From: Lonicera japonica
Taxonomy: Eukaryota; Streptophyta; Magnoliopsida; Dipsacales; Caprifoliaceae
Assembly (NCBI GenBank): GCA_021464415.1
Contig: CM038467.1
Coordinates: 36,053,226-36,117,225 of the forward strand
Reading direction: 5' to 3'
Length of the DNA stretch: 64,000 bases
Shown: positions 23,980 through 36,289 of the stretch, piece after piece
Numbering within the stretch: position 1 is the first letter of the stretch
Layout of the letters: each line of letters starts with the position of its first letter
Program-made: the position numbers and the translations under genes
The notes under the pieces: generated by a model
Database searches by the model: none
What the model was told of the DNA's origin: nothing
What the model saw: the letters and a program-made list of their open reading frames with translations, nothing else

Positions 23980-24400
23980 ATGGGATATAAAACCCCCATG
24001 ATGATCCGCTGGTGGTAACAACTATGGTGGGCAATCACAATGTCCATCGTATCCTTATAGACACTAGAGCCACCTCCAACCTCATGTACTACAGTGCGCT
24101 CAAGGTCATGGTCTTACCACCGAGCACCTAACCCTGTCATCAGTCACACTAGTAGGCTTCTCTAGGGAAAAAGCCAAGTCTTTGGGAAAAATCAAACTCT
24201 TGATCACTCTCGGAATGGCTCCAAAGAAGATCACTAATATGGTAGAGTTCCTGATTCTTAACAAGGTCCCTTACTATAATGTTATTCTGGGTAGGGGCAC
24301 TCTCAATGAGATTGGGGCCACCATATCTACCTACAGCTTGACCATGAGGTCCCCCCCCCCCCACGGAGTTAGGGAAGTTAAAGAAAATTAAGTGGAAGCT
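23980..24400 (+). pseudogene. Retroviral-type aspartic protease relic
   Basis: TMVGNHNVHRILIDTRATSN corresponds to the Tat protease active-site region, with the DTGS motif changed to DTRA. VPYYNVILGRGTLNEIGA matches the downstream YNxILGRPxLN motif. A run of 12 C at 24351-24362 falls within it. Non-functional by these changes. Confidence 0.7.
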
Positions 24401-24579
24401 AGATATTTCCATTTTGGAGCTCTGCAAAAGGTTAAAAGCACCGATGTTGCAATGATGGAGCTTGAAGCTAAGGTCACTAAGGAGCTGATTAATGCAGATG
24501 AGCATGTTAACTCTAAAAGGTTAGAAATTGAGACCTTAGACCCTAAAGACAAATAAAATAATCTCAGGGGCAAGCTAGT

Positions 24580-25343
24580 AAAGGACCTGGAAGATCTTCT
24601 CTTGGACCCCTCGCAACTTGAAAGGGTGCTCAAGATCAGCAACCAACTCACTCCTTAAGTCAGAAAAGAGTTCTCCCAATACTTGAGGGCCAATGTCAAT
24701 GTCTTTGCATGGTCCCACGGTGACATGAACGGGCTTAATCCATAAGTTATGATGTATTGGCTCAACGCTGATCCTGTCTTTAAGCTTGTGAAGCAGAAAA
24801 AAAAACTTCACTCCAGAAAGGAATCAGGTTACCAAAGAAAAAGGTTCATAAGCTCTTTCGAGTTGGTTTTATCCGTGAGTTCTACTACCTTAAGTGCTGT
24901 CCAATGTGGTGTTCGTGAAAAAGCATAGTGGAAAGTGGAGGATGTACGAAGATTTCAAGGATCTCAACAAGGCCTGCTCAAAAGATAACTTTTCATTACC
25001 AAAGATTGACTAGCTTGTAGATGCACCACATGCCATGAAATGTTGAGCTTTATGGATGGCTATTCTAACTATAATCAGGTCAGAATAGCTCCTGAAGGTA
25101 AAGAAAATACCTCATTTATCATCAATGCGGGGACTTACTTTTACAAGGCTATGCCATTTGGTCTAAGAAACGCTGAGCTACCTATTAGAAGGTCATGAGC
25201 ACATTGTTTAAAGATCAGATAGGCAGGAATATAGAGGTCTACATTGACAAGCCAAAACAATCAAGAAGGCTAACCATATGGGTCATGGAGTTTAAGAAAT
25301 TTATGATTAGTTACAACCATGAGTGTCGATCATGGGCTAGGCC
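24580..25343 (+). pseudogene. Reverse transcriptase relic with RNase H region deleted
   Basis: Segments NVNVFAWSHGDMNGLNP, ADPVFKLVKQKK, KHSGKWRMYEDFKDLNKAC, LCHLV and EVYIDKPKQ follow the Tat RT in order. The catalytic YVDD is reduced to YID-K at about 25240. The text then jumps straight to RRLTIWVMEFKKFMISY, which in intact elements lies after the first RNase H domain. An internal deletion of roughly 130 codons is inferred. Confidence 0.7.
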
Positions 25344-25946
25344 GTGGCATACTTTATATTAGAGTTCACTTACACCGAAGAACATGTTCATGAACCACTA
25401 GAATTGTTGCCACATGTAGACTCATGCACCTCAACCTCTACCACCTCAATAAACATACTGCCAGAAATTCCTATGTGGGTACTTCACGCCAATGGAGCTT
25501 TCAACTTACAATGTTCTAGTGCTACCTTGGTACTGATCACCCCTGAGTCTAACACAATAAAGATAGCTCTGAAGTTCTTTTTCAAAGCTTCAAATAACGA
25601 AGCTGAATACGAAGCCATTATAGCAGGCTTTAGAATAGCTGGAGATTTAGGCGCAAAGCAGATGGTGGTCTATAACGACTTTGCAGTCATGGTTGGCCAA
25701 ACACTTAGCCATAACATGGCCAAAAAAGATCACTTGGTCACTTATTTGGCTAAGGCTCAAGCAGCATCTCGGAGACTTGTAAACCTAGTCTTCATCAAGG
25801 TCCCACGAGCTCAGAACAACAGGGCAAACTGCCTAACCAAGCTGGCATCATCAACAGAGATACCCAGCGATGTTCACATAGAGTACATAGAAATAAAGGC
25901 AACTGAAGAGCTCAAGGAAGTGGGTATCACTCCGGTGCAAGTTTGA
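25344..25946 (+). pseudogene. Archaeal-type RNase H (aRNH) of Tat element
   Basis: This is the longest open stretch in the element, about 200 residues. It begins within the linker (YFILEFTYTEEH) and covers a full aRNH-like domain: MWVLHANGAFN (family WxLxVDGAS, so the first catalytic Asp is Asn here), FKASNNEAEYEAIIAGFRIA (keeping the Asn-Asn-Glu-Ala-Glu core), VVYNDFAVMVGQ (family YSDSQLVVxQ) and VPRAQNNRANCLTKLAS. The second RNase H domain is the hallmark of the Tat lineage. Open by chance survival; the active-site changes argue against activity. Confidence 0.75.
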
Positions 25947-26079
25947 AAATGCTGGATCGACCCAATTTTGAATTGTTTTATGAGCGGAGCTCCTCCTGAA
26001 AATAAGAAGATGGCCAAAAGAATAAAATATATCTCTAACAGGTACGTGCTCATTAAGGCAACTCTATATAGAATGGAGT

Positions 26080-27200
26080 ATGTTATTTCATTCCTACTCT
26101 GCCTACGGCCCCATTAAGCCCAAGCAACTTTGTTAGAGATCCATGAAGGATTGTGCGGAGGACATCCAGCTGTAAGCTCTGTAGCCCTTAAAGTTAGAAG
26201 GCAAGGCTTTTTTTGGCCTACCATCCTATAAGATGCCAAGGAACTGGTAAAGAAATCTGATAAGTGCTAATGGTTTGCTAACATCCAACAACTTTAAGTA
26301 GAGCTAATGACCTCTGTCAGCAGCCCATGGCCCTTCTCTTAATGGGGGCATGGACATTATAGGTCATTTTTCATTGGACAAATGATAGAAAATGTTTGTG
26401 GTGGTGGCAATAGATCACTTCACTATGTGGGCAGAGGTAGAGGCATTAACCATTATCACCACCATCAAAATTCAGAATTTCGTGTGAAGAAACATCATTT
26501 ATCATTTTAGCCTCCCAAAAATGGTGATCAACAACAATGGCAAGTAATTTAATTGTGACTTCTTCAGAGACTTCTGTGAGGGGTCATGGAATAAAGAACC
26601 ACCACAACTTGCCTATTCATCCCCATGAAAATGGCCAAGCAGAGGTCACCAACATAACCCTTCTGAGCTTGCTGAAGAAAAGACTCGATGATGCTAATGG
26701 AAATTAGTCTGAAAAACTCTCATAAATTCTTTAGGCATACATGACTACCATCAGAGGTCCCATTAGCGAAAATTCTTTCTCTTTGACCTATGGAATTAAA
26801 GCAGTGATCTCGCTAGAAATGGGAGTGCCAACATACATAATTAATCATCATGACCCAGCTCGGAAGGATGAAGGCCTGTTAACCAATTTAGGCCTCATTG
26901 AAGAAAAGAGAGAACAAGCTCAAATCAAGAAATAAGTTTATAAAAGAAGTATAGTTAAGAGCTACAACAAGATGGTCAAACACAGAAGTCTGAATATGAA
27001 TGATTTAGTGCTTCAAAAAGTTGTCATAGCTACTAAGATCTCTAAGCATGGGAAGCTCGCTTCCAAATGGGAAGGTCCATACGTGGTCACCAAAGTCAGC
27101 ACACTTAACTCCTACTACCAAAGAACCATGGATGGCATGTAGCTTAAAAGACCAGGAACATAGAGCACCTTAAGAGATATTATCCTTGAAAGAAAACACT
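26080..27200 (+). pseudogene. Integrase relic of Tat element
   Basis: Pieces in shifting frames: EGLCGGHPAVSSVALKVRRQ and GFFWPTIL (zinc-binding N-terminal region), MTTIRGPISENSFSLTYGIK and AVISLEMGVPT (core-domain C-terminus), and KHGKLASKWEGPYVVTKVS (C-terminal GPF/Y-like module). Many stops. This fixes the plus orientation of the element. Confidence 0.7.
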
Positions 27201-28000
27201 TTATACTTTTGTAATGACTATTTTCAAGGAAAGATATATGAAATTTTTTACTCTGGTACTTCACTACTTACAAAGTACACTCTGTAAAATCTCTCTCACA
27301 AAAGGTCAATTTAGTAAGTGCACAGTTTAAAAGCACACTTACACTCTGTAAAAATCCTCTAAAAAAGAGGTCAGTTCCACAACTAAAGAGGTTTGATGAC
27401 AATTGAGAAAATTGTTAAAATTTGCTTAAGTTAAAAGGCAGCACGACTCCACTGTAGATTTAGCCAAAAAAGAACAAGTTTTCCTTTTAAACTTCAAAAA
27501 TTTTTAAAAATTCCTATCACCATATAGGTCAGTCACTAAGCATGAAAAGGTCATGCAAACCAACTGAGAACTGAGAAATTCCTCTCATGAAGAGATCAGT
27601 TTAGCAAGCTCCAACTCATTTAGCACGCTTGCATTCTAAAGAGTCTAATTGACATTAAAGAATTATATAAACTTTGCCTAAAGTCTGGATACCACAAATC
27701 CTATAGATTTAGTCAAGGCAAGAATAAATTCCAATAATATGTCAAAAGACCCATTGTAAAGACCTCTCATGAGGCGAGTTGCTTATTTTGATTAATTTTG
27801 CTTATATTTTCTCTATATTATGGGGGCATTAGAGTACCATAGGAATTATTCCATCTTACATGACAACTTAGGTAAAATAAAAGACAAGAATTGAAGCAAA
27901 ATAAAAGAAAGGACAATAATTTAAGGAAAATTCTTTATTTCAATGATAAAAGGAATAATTATAGAGGTTCTAGAGCTTTTATACAAAGGAAATAGATAAA
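27200..28000. other. Untranslated 3' part of Tat element
   Basis: AT-rich, with repeated short phrases such as AAAAGGTCA and CTCTGTAAAA at 27290-27600 and a purine tract ATTATGGGGGCATT at about 27817 that resembles a polypurine tract. No ORF is supported. Confidence 0.4.
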
Positions 28001-28009
28001 GAAAATAGC

Positions 28010-28850
28010 CCTATCAAATCTACTGGCCTCTATCATCTCTTAAAGATGAAGGGTCACCACTTTCCTAGTTGGCCAGCACATTAGGCATATCTGCCTTGAT
28101 CAGCTGCAACACTAAAAAGGCATCACCTCGTTTCTCAGCTATGTTTGCCTCCAGCTATAGGGTCACATATATATATAAAGGAGGTTCAATGTATTTGGGC
28201 TTCTGAAAGGCTAGTTCCTTGCACTTATAGAAGCCAGTTACGAAGGAGTCCAAAAACTTTAGGAAAATGCCCTTAAAACGGCTAAGTCCTTAACATCTTG
28301 AGCCTGTTCTCCAGGAATTGACCCTTTTAGTTCTTTTAGTTCATTCTCCAGGTCAGAGAGCTAGACCTAAACAATTTCTTATTGCTAGTTGGAGGTTTAC
28401 AACTCAATTCCTTTTGCTCCAAATTAAGCTCGTAGGTCCTTTAAGGTTGCCTCAGTATTTTCTTTGCCTTTGCACTCAACCCTGCTACCCTTTGAGCCAT
28501 CTCTATAGTGGAACTAGTAGCTTGGAGGTCCTTCTTGGCATTGATCAACTTGAACTTAAAGATGAAGGCCTCATGTTTTGCGGCCTTGTGATCCTGCCCC
28601 AGGGCTTTATAGTCGGACTCTAGTCAACTGAACATATTGTTGAAGCTGTCCAACTTGCCCTTGAAGCCCCAAGTCTTGAATAAGGCATTGGTAACAAGCT
28701 CCAACATGACTCTCTTTTCCTCCTCAATCCTTTCCAGGTCACTCCTAGTGACATGGAGCTCATTATGTGTCTTTATGAGCTTCTCTTAAAGAGCTGAATT
28801 GCCAAAGGAACTCGAGCCCTCTTCAACTAGTTAAAATGTGGAGAAGAAAA
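28010..28850 (-). pseudogene. Antisense ORF (aORF) relic of Tat element
   Basis: The minus strand reads a charged, heptad-like protein in drifting frames: KTHNELHVTRSDLERIEEEK, VMLELVTNALF, LESDYKALGQDHKAAKHEAF, LINAKKDLQATSSTIEMAQR, then DSFVTGFYKCKELAFQKPKY and GDAFLVLQLIKADMPNVLAN. Coiled-coil ORFs antisense to gag-pol and placed between pol and the 3' LTR are known in Tat-lineage elements; their function is unknown. About five breaks are visible. The plus-strand ORF at 28318-28623 is its shadow. Confidence 0.6.
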
Positions 28851-29329
28851 GATTTAAGGCCTACCAAAGGAACATGAAAGCGAGTTATACCCAAGAAACT
28901 TGGAAGATGAAGCACGAGTTGATGACCAAATGATATACATGCATACCTGACTCATATGAAGATTGAAGGAGCTTGCCACCTGAAAAACACTAAAAACACA
29001 ATAAATGTAAAAATCTAAGCTCTCCAAAGTATAAATTAAGTGGTTATGTTATACTAATTTCATGGCATAGATCAAAAGAGTATTTAAAGAACATGTTATT
29101 TAAAGAATACTTGATATATTTAGGTCAGGTCAAATAGGTTAAATTTATGAGTATTAGAACTTGACCCGAACTTTTTCTATGGTTTTATAACCTATACCCG
29201 CCTTGATCTTAAAAATGATATTAAAAAAATCCTAGTTTATTCCAAACCCAACTCATTAGGGAGATTCTAGGTCATAGAATGTCTATAACGAAATTCAATA
29301 TGGATGAGCTGTCTATTAGGAAAAAACCC

Positions 29330-29623
29330 GTTCCAACTGGTGCTCTTACACACGCGGTCATTCCATGCCCTATGCGCTAGTTCATCCGCTTAGCCAGTTT
29401 CATGACCTTTTCTTTCAAACTCAAGTTGGTCTCTCATTTATCATCTTAAGTTTGAAGGGAGATGTTAGCATATCAATTATCATTATTGTTTATCTTAGAT
29501 TGATTTTGAATTATCTTCTTATTATATTTATCTATTTCCTTATTTTTCCATTCTTATAAACCTATATAAAGTTCTCGATTAATAAATTCAATATTCTCTT
29601 TCTTTTTTTCTATATTTTTAACA
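29330..29623 (+). mobile_element. Copia retrotransposon 3' end with LTR
   Basis: HPLSQFHDLFFQTQVGLSFI followed by LSLKGDV resembles the very C-terminus of copia polyproteins (LPxxxFxxLxxKLGL...LRG). A purine tract TTTGAAGGGAG then leads into a 161 bp LTR, TGTTAGCATATC...TTTTTAACA (29463-29623), with TGTTA/TAACA ends and a TATAAA-like sequence. Everything upstream is gone. Confidence 0.55.
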
Positions 29624-30059
29624 CGGGCTTTATATTGTGTGCAATATTGAAGCTTTGAGACAGAGAAGGTGAAATAAATGAGATGGAGGAAGGGGTGCGC
29701 GGCGAAGAATGGGTGTCGAAACTGAAAGCCCATTCCACGACCTGTGCATTTATACTAGTACGCGGGTTATATATATATATCATGTATTGATTATTTCTTG
29801 GAATTATTCTTGTTTTATGGTAACACTATTTTGTTCGTCCAAAATAAAGCTAAATTTTCTGTCTTTTCATGGAAGAACTATCCAAGTGGTTCATTGTCTT
29901 ATCCACCTAACCTACTAAGAGAAAATATGAAAATGGAACTGGATAACTCAAAGAAACACCAAAAGTCTTTGTTTTTCATAGAAGAATAAATAAATTAACT
30001 CGAACTAGCAAATAAATTAATAAAGAATAAATAAGGAGTTGTTCCCCTGTTTGGAATCA
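29624..30059. other. Unassigned non-coding DNA
   Basis: No gene, repeat or element end is recognised. The two overlapping ORFs around 29709-29989 are short and unlike any family I know. Confidence 0.4.
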
Positions 30060-30660
30060 ATTTTATTGCTTCAATTTTATTGATACGGTGTCATTGGTAG
30101 TAAAATATGATGGATGTTCATTTCTTCAGTTATTTTGAGCGTTTGCATGAGGTATTTGGAACGATGGAAATAAAGGAGTCTTTGAAAAAGTTTGTAATTC
30201 CCCGAAAGAATTATTTGTTGAAGCATTAGGTCATATTGAAGCTTTCGAATCGGTTCATGCTTCTTATAGTTCCCCCCTCTAGCTAATTTTGTTCAATTGT
30301 GACTTCCCCCTTCCTATGTTGGTTAAAAGTAAATTACGATGCGTCTTTGATGCTGGACAAGTTGGGGGTTAGTCTTGAGTGCTGTTTGAGATGCAGTGGA
30401 TTTTGGGTCATCTTGTGTGGTAGTTGACAGCGACTCGAAGGGTGAGATTGACCGCATATCTTCCCAGGATCGATCCTAAAGGATCGATATTGTGGAGCTT
30501 GCCCATAGTGTGGATGTGTATTCTAATTTTATTCCTTATACTTATAATTATGTTGTAAATGGTTGGTTCACCATGCATTTTCTTTTCGTTCTTTAGAGAG
30601 CTGGGACTCCTCATTTAATTTAATCTAATCGCACGCTTTAGCAGCTTTAAAAAAAGAAAC
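30060..30660 (+). pseudogene. RNase H-like (RVT_3 type) domain relic
   Basis: WLKVNYDASL near 30320 matches the first strand of plant RVT_3 RNase H domains (WxKVNxDAS, with the first catalytic Asp). DSDSKGEIDRISSQ near 30425 fits the later xESDSxxxI segment. Frames shift between them. Such domains occur in LINE ORF2 and in host RVT_3 proteins; the source cannot be decided. Confidence 0.3.
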
Positions 30661-32289
30661 GAGTTTGACGAAGAGAAAATCACAACATAAATTCGCTTAA
30701 GTGGTTTAGTTCCTAACATTATACATCCACGCCTGAGAACTCTTGCTTAAGAATTTCACTATCGATCACTCTTACAAGTAAGGAGTAAATCGTTACTTTG
30801 GTAATTACTTAACTTACTTAAGTAACTTTGGTTCATTGATTATCTTGGTAATTGGTAATTTGGTATACCAATATAACAAAACAGTGGTACTAAAAAAAAA
30901 TTCAAAATTATTGTACAAGTAATAATAATGTTAGTTAGGGGGCCTTGAATGAATCAAGTTTGAGCAAATGATTCGTGTTAGAATCACTTAGCTCATCTCT
31001 CCATTATCAATTCGGTTCAATTTGTCACAATGGGATCAATTTTGAAAACTAAAAAGGATAATATTTTTTTTATTAAACTTAGCGGAATGATCTAATTCAT
31101 AATAAAAAATAAACACCAAACCAACTTGTATCTATTGGAAATTAGTGCGTACCGGTATAGTCCCTTCTGGTTATACCGGTACGCTTACACAGTTTAGGAA
31201 TAGGCTTACACATTAAATCAATTATACTCTGGGATCTCTAGTACGTCTAATGGATATGAGTTTTGCAATATGTAGAAAGCTAATTAGGATTTACGAGATT
31301 CTATTTCAACTAGTATATAAATACACCTCCTTAGGGTTATGGTCCCGAAAGTGAAATTATTATACGTTATATTCATCTTCCCCTTTTTAGAGAAAGATCT
31401 CATTGAACACTCATCAATTTTGACATTGGAAATCAAAACCTACAAAGTTTTCGCACTCTACATTTTCATAGATTCATATACTCTTCTTAAAGATTAATCT
31501 CTTAAGAACTAAAAATGATTAAGGTCCTTGAAATTTATTTGATTTAAGATTATAGTCCTACGGTATCTGCCACCATGTAGAAAATAAAAAGGAAAAAGGA
31601 AAAAAGAAAGGAAAGAAATAAAAACACACTACGGGACTCCAAAAAATGGGTTTTTTTTTAATAAAGGACAAAGTTGATACTCTCTTTCTATTAAAGTACT
31701 CTAGTTTTTAAGGATTAGTTTAAAGGATAAAATTTTAAAACACCAAAATAAATTATTTTTGGAGAATTTTACGTTTAAATATGCCATATTAGTATTATTC
31801 CCAAAATGCCCTTAGTAAAGATGTACATATTAACAAATTAAATTACCTAAAATCATGTTGCAAATTTCAAAATCCTGTTAACCAACATTCAAATTCAAAT
31901 AATAATAATAAAAAAACTTATCAATATGAATTTCAAATTTGTACTAAAAAAAATAATAAAAAAAAAATAGACAATTGGGCATAAGGGCTCATTCAAATAA
32001 TAGCATAATTATAAAAGATACTTACTCATTAGTAGTGTAAATTAAGGACACTGCACAAAAATACACTAATGTCCATTCTTTATTTAACTAATAACACAAT
32101 AATTGATTGTGTTGGTTATTATTATTAAGGATACACAAAAGTTGCTTAGCGGAAGTCCCGTCTCTCTTCCTTCTTTTTTGCTCAAGTTATTCCCACGTAC
32201 ATGCATGCATAATTCCCATTTCCATGCCTTTATAGCGTCATCATCGTCATCATAATAAGATGGTCAATGTATATAAATAATTTAAAAGG
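30661..32289. other. Unassigned non-coding DNA
   Basis: No gene is seen. A TATA-like AGTATATAAATACACC at about 31311 followed by a leader-like stretch hints at an old LTR or promoter, but no partner repeat was found. Confidence 0.4.
31147..31184. repeat. 13 bp perfect inverted repeat
   Basis: GCGTACCGGTATA and its exact inverse TATACCGGTACGC are separated by 12 bases, an unusually GC-rich hairpin for this neighbourhood. Confidence 0.8.
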
Positions 32290-32299
32290 GTCCAGAACA

Positions 32300-33850
32300 G
32301 TATAACTATTTACATGGTGCTAAAACAGTTTTAGCACCAATTGTCCAATACTGAAATGGTACTAAAATGGTTTTAGCATCAATACAAAACATAAAACAAC
32401 AAAATTCATGGTGTTAAAACAGATTTAGCACAAAATCTCTAGAACATTCTAATTATTTATAAGGTGCTAAAACAAATTTAGCACCTTTTTGTCCAAAGTA
32501 ACTAATCATATAATGCTAAAACAGTTTTAACACCAATTGTCCAACACTAGAATGGTACTAATAAGATTTTAACACTACAAGTGAACACATATAACAAAAC
32601 TGAAGGTGCTAAACAGTTTTAGCACCCCCATTCAATTTTACACATTAAGGTGCTAAAACAACTTTTAATACCATTTTTGTCCAAAGTAACTAATTACATG
32701 ATACTAAAACAGTTTTAGCACTAATTGCCCAACACTAGAATAGTGCTAAAAAATTTTTAACACCACATGTGAACACATATAACAAAACTGAAAGTGCTAA
32801 ACTGTTTTAGCACCCCATCCAATTTTACACATCAAGGTGTTAAAACAAATTTAACATTATTTTTGTTCACAGTATCTAATTAGATGGTGCTAAAACAATT
32901 TTAATACTAATTATTCAACACTAGAATGGTGCTAAAAGAGTTTTAGCACCACATATGAATACATATAACTAAACTGAATGTATTAAACAGTTTTAGCACC
33001 CCATCCAATTCTACACATCAATATGCTAAAATATATTTAGCATTATTTTTGTCCAAAGTAACTAATCATATGGTACTAAAATAGTTTTAGCACAAATTAT
33101 CCACCATTATAATGATGCAAAAAATGTTCTAGCACCATAGGTGAACATATATAACTAATTGAAAATGCCAAACAATTTTAACACCCCATCCAATTCTACA
33201 CATCAAGATGCTAAAACATATTTAACACTATTTTTGTCCGAAGTAATTAATCACATGGTGCTAAAATAGTTTACCACCAATTGTCTAACATTATAACGAT
33301 GCAAAAAAATTTTAGCACTACAAGTGAACGTATATAACTAAATTGAATCTGCTAAACAGTTTTAGCACCCCATCCAATTCTACACATCAAGGTGCTAAAA
33401 CAAATTTAACACTATTTTTGTTCAAAATAATTAATCACATGGTGCTAAAACAGTTTTAACACCAATTGTCCAACACTCGAATGGTGCTAAAAAGGTTTTA
33501 GCACCACAGGTGAACACATATAACTAAACTGAATGTGCTAAACAGTTTTAGCACCCCATGTAATTCTACACATCAAGGTGCTAAAACAGATTTAACACCA
33601 TTTTTATCCAAAGTAATTAATAACATGGTGCTAAAACTGTTTTAGTACAAATTGTCCAACACGAGAATGGTACTAAAAATGGTTTAACACCACATGTGAA
33701 CACATATAACTAAACTGAATGTGCAAAACAGTTTTAGCACCCCATCCAATTCTACACATCAAGGTGCTAAAACAGATTTAGCACAATTTTTGTCTAAAGT
33801 AACTAATCACATTGTGCTAAAACAGTTTTAACACCAATTATCAAACGCTA
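32300..33850. repeat. About 185 bp tandem array with palindromic dyads (copy 2)
   Basis: About eight units, with anchors near 32625, 32812, 33001, 33184, 33368, 33556 and 33742. The GTGCTAAAAC/GTTTTAGCAC dyads are better preserved than in copy 1. The left edge of the array lies inside the window at about 32300, in plain AT-rich DNA. Confidence 0.87.
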
Positions 33851-34098
33851 GAAGTATGCCATATCTGTGATTTGGGGTTCGTAAAAAAAAAGTTGCGATC
33901 ATATTTTTTTTAAATCCCGCTGAGCTGTCGAAATTGGTCAATTTCGATAGCAAAATGACATCTGATCGTCATGATTTTTCGCGCAATAATAGTAACCATG
34001 TCTTCCGAACAACATATCCAAATCAGCCAAATGTAACGGTTTGATCAAAAATTATATATGTTTTATGATTGCACTTGTAAAAAAAGAAGAAGAATAAG

Positions 34099-34275
34099 AT
34101 GATGATAATGAGAACGGTGCTCCTCTTGGCGATATGGTCGGAGAGTCTTGTGGTGGCGGCGGTGGCGGTGGTGGAAAATATGATATCGTTGGTGAGGAGA
34201 CTGAAGAAAGAGGTGGTGGAAAAATTTAGCACCAATAGAGTTAAAATTGGTATAATACAACTGTATAATGGCTGA
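34099..34275 (+). CDS. Possible small ORF of 58 residues, unproven
   Basis: ATG at 34099 opens a short frame with a hydrophobic N-terminal half (TVLLLAIWSESLVVAAVAVV) and a basic second half (RRLKKEVVEKF). The start region is a GC-rich patch in AT-rich surroundings. The equivalent patch is deleted in copy 1 (about 1422), so there is no conservation to support it. It may be chance. Confidence 0.12.
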   Translation: MMIMRTVLLLAIWSESLVVAAVAVVENMISLVRRLKKEVVEKFSTNRVKIGIIQLYNG

Positions 34276-36285
34276 GAGAGAGACGAGAGTGAGTGAGGAA
34301 GAGAGAGAGGGGTACTATTTAAGTTATTTTTGTCCATCAACATTTATTATTTTCCTTAAAATAAGTTAGTATTATGAAAAGTGTCCTTATGGTAAAAACA
34401 AATTATGAAATTAGTAATACTTCTCTTTATTAAATATGAATACGTCTTTAGAGTTATAAAACATTACAGAGTGAGGCTTTAAACAGTACTAACCCGTTAT
34501 CTCAAAAAAATATGAACTTGAAATTTTAAAACAAGTCAACGAACCATTAAATTGCAACTTATAGGCTTTAATGGTGGACGAATATATCTGTAAATTAAAA
34601 GCAAACATTAACAAAAGTTAGATTATAAGATTGAGGTATACTGTAGGTTACCAAGATCCAAAACAATGAAATCGGTATGAAGTTTAAACAGATGAAAAAA
34701 AAAATGAATTTTTCTAAAAGTATATACATATAAAATAGTATCATGTCATAGGGTTCATGTAGAAGACAATATGTATACAAAAATGTTGAAAATAGTCAAT
34801 GAGAATTTTATTTTTTTAAAAAATATGAATTTTAAAAGAAGTTTAGGAATATATAGTAAAATAGTAGTATTGTTTTAAAAGGATAATTGAATAAATTAAG
34901 GGGTTATCAATCGATCTACCGGGACTAAACTACTTATATGAACATTTGAATCTAAATACTTTAGAACGATGCATTGCAATGAATCAATAAAACATTTATA
35001 TCTCCAATTATAAGGAAAATTCAATTATAAAATTGAGTATCGAATTTACACATTAAAAACACAATTTCACTCCATCAAAGTCAACTAACATGAATGAGTA
35101 TACAACAACAAATATTTAGCCTCTATTTGTCAATAATATGAAAAAGAAAAATAAAAACACTTGATTTTGTAGAAAATTATAAAATAAGTTAAGGCATGTG
35201 ATAAGATATTTTCCATTTCATACTCATTTTATGAGAAGGTGTTCTCATTCTCTCATAATTTTTTGTAAAATATTTTTCTTCCTCAATCACCAAAGAAAAT
35301 TTCTCCATAAAAAAAATCACAAAATAAAATGACATCTTACCACATGTCTCAAATTATCTTATAACTTCTCACAAAAATCAACAGTTTTTATTTTTATATT
35401 GTTATCAGATAGAACCTTGAAAGTTGAAATTAAATAGAAATACAAAAATACCTTGATCATATATGCTGCTGTGCAAATGATTATAACTCGATGAGATTAA
35501 GTTGATATTGTAATTGCTTATTGGATATTTGGATGAAAGTGATTTATGAGTACATATATCAATAAAGAATAAATCTCCTCAGCATATAATGCTGTTTAAA
35601 ATCTTAATAAACTACAATAAAATTTATTTTGACCAATCGCAAGTAACCATGTATACCTTCACTAAACAACTAAAAGAGGTACACAAGAGAATATAAATAA
35701 AAAACCCAAGAAATTAAATCCATTGACCACTGTAGAAAAAGATCCAACTTGAATGCATAAAATATTAGTTAAGTTTTTTGTCTAGTAGTATATTGGTGTT
35801 ATTGGGATAATTTTAAAGTTGGGATAATTTTAAAGTTGATTCTCGCCATTATTAAAATAATATTTCGTCAGCGACAATCACATACTACAAGCGAAAATTA
35901 ATCGAAGTACGTGAAAGTTGATCCAAACACCCCATAAAATAACTCTTGAACCAAAAAGAATATGAAAAATATTTGGTATTTGGTGTAGAAGATCCAACTA
36001 CACGTTGAATCTTGCATACTTTTCAAACTACCAAAGTCTAAAACCTCCTCAAACGACAAACACTATCAAATAGAAGTTCTTTTTTTATTTTTTTCCATTT
36101 TTTTGTTTCTCTTTTTTCAAAAAGAAGGCCTAAGTAACCACGTCAAAAAAGACTACACTAAATTAGAGATTCAAGGCATTTTTAGATAAAATTCTTAATA
36201 TTTTGCAAGAAAAAAAATAAAAGAAAAATTCTAGTTTATCTATAAAATGCGTGAAACCCGTGTTTAGGCATTTTATTATCTTTAG
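34276..36285. other. Non-coding part of duplication copy 2
   Basis: Aligned with 1560-3500. It contains a small tandem repeat of GGGATAATTTTAAAGTT at about 35804-35840. No gene is seen. Confidence 0.6.
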
Positions 36286-36289
36286 GAAT

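Larger units (their letters stand above)
22296..28960 (+). mobile_element. Decayed Tat-lineage Ty3 retrotransposon
   Basis: Gag, protease, reverse transcriptase, archaeal-type RNase H and integrase relics follow in the order expected for the Tat lineage, each broken by stops or frameshifts. An antisense ORF relic lies downstream of pol. No pair of LTRs was recognised: the left edge coincides with the end of block B homology and the right edge fades near 28960. The element appears old and truncated. Confidence 0.8.

Noticed and set aside
28318..28623. 101-residue plus-strand ORF
   Set aside because: Shadow of the antisense coiled-coil ORF of the Tat element.
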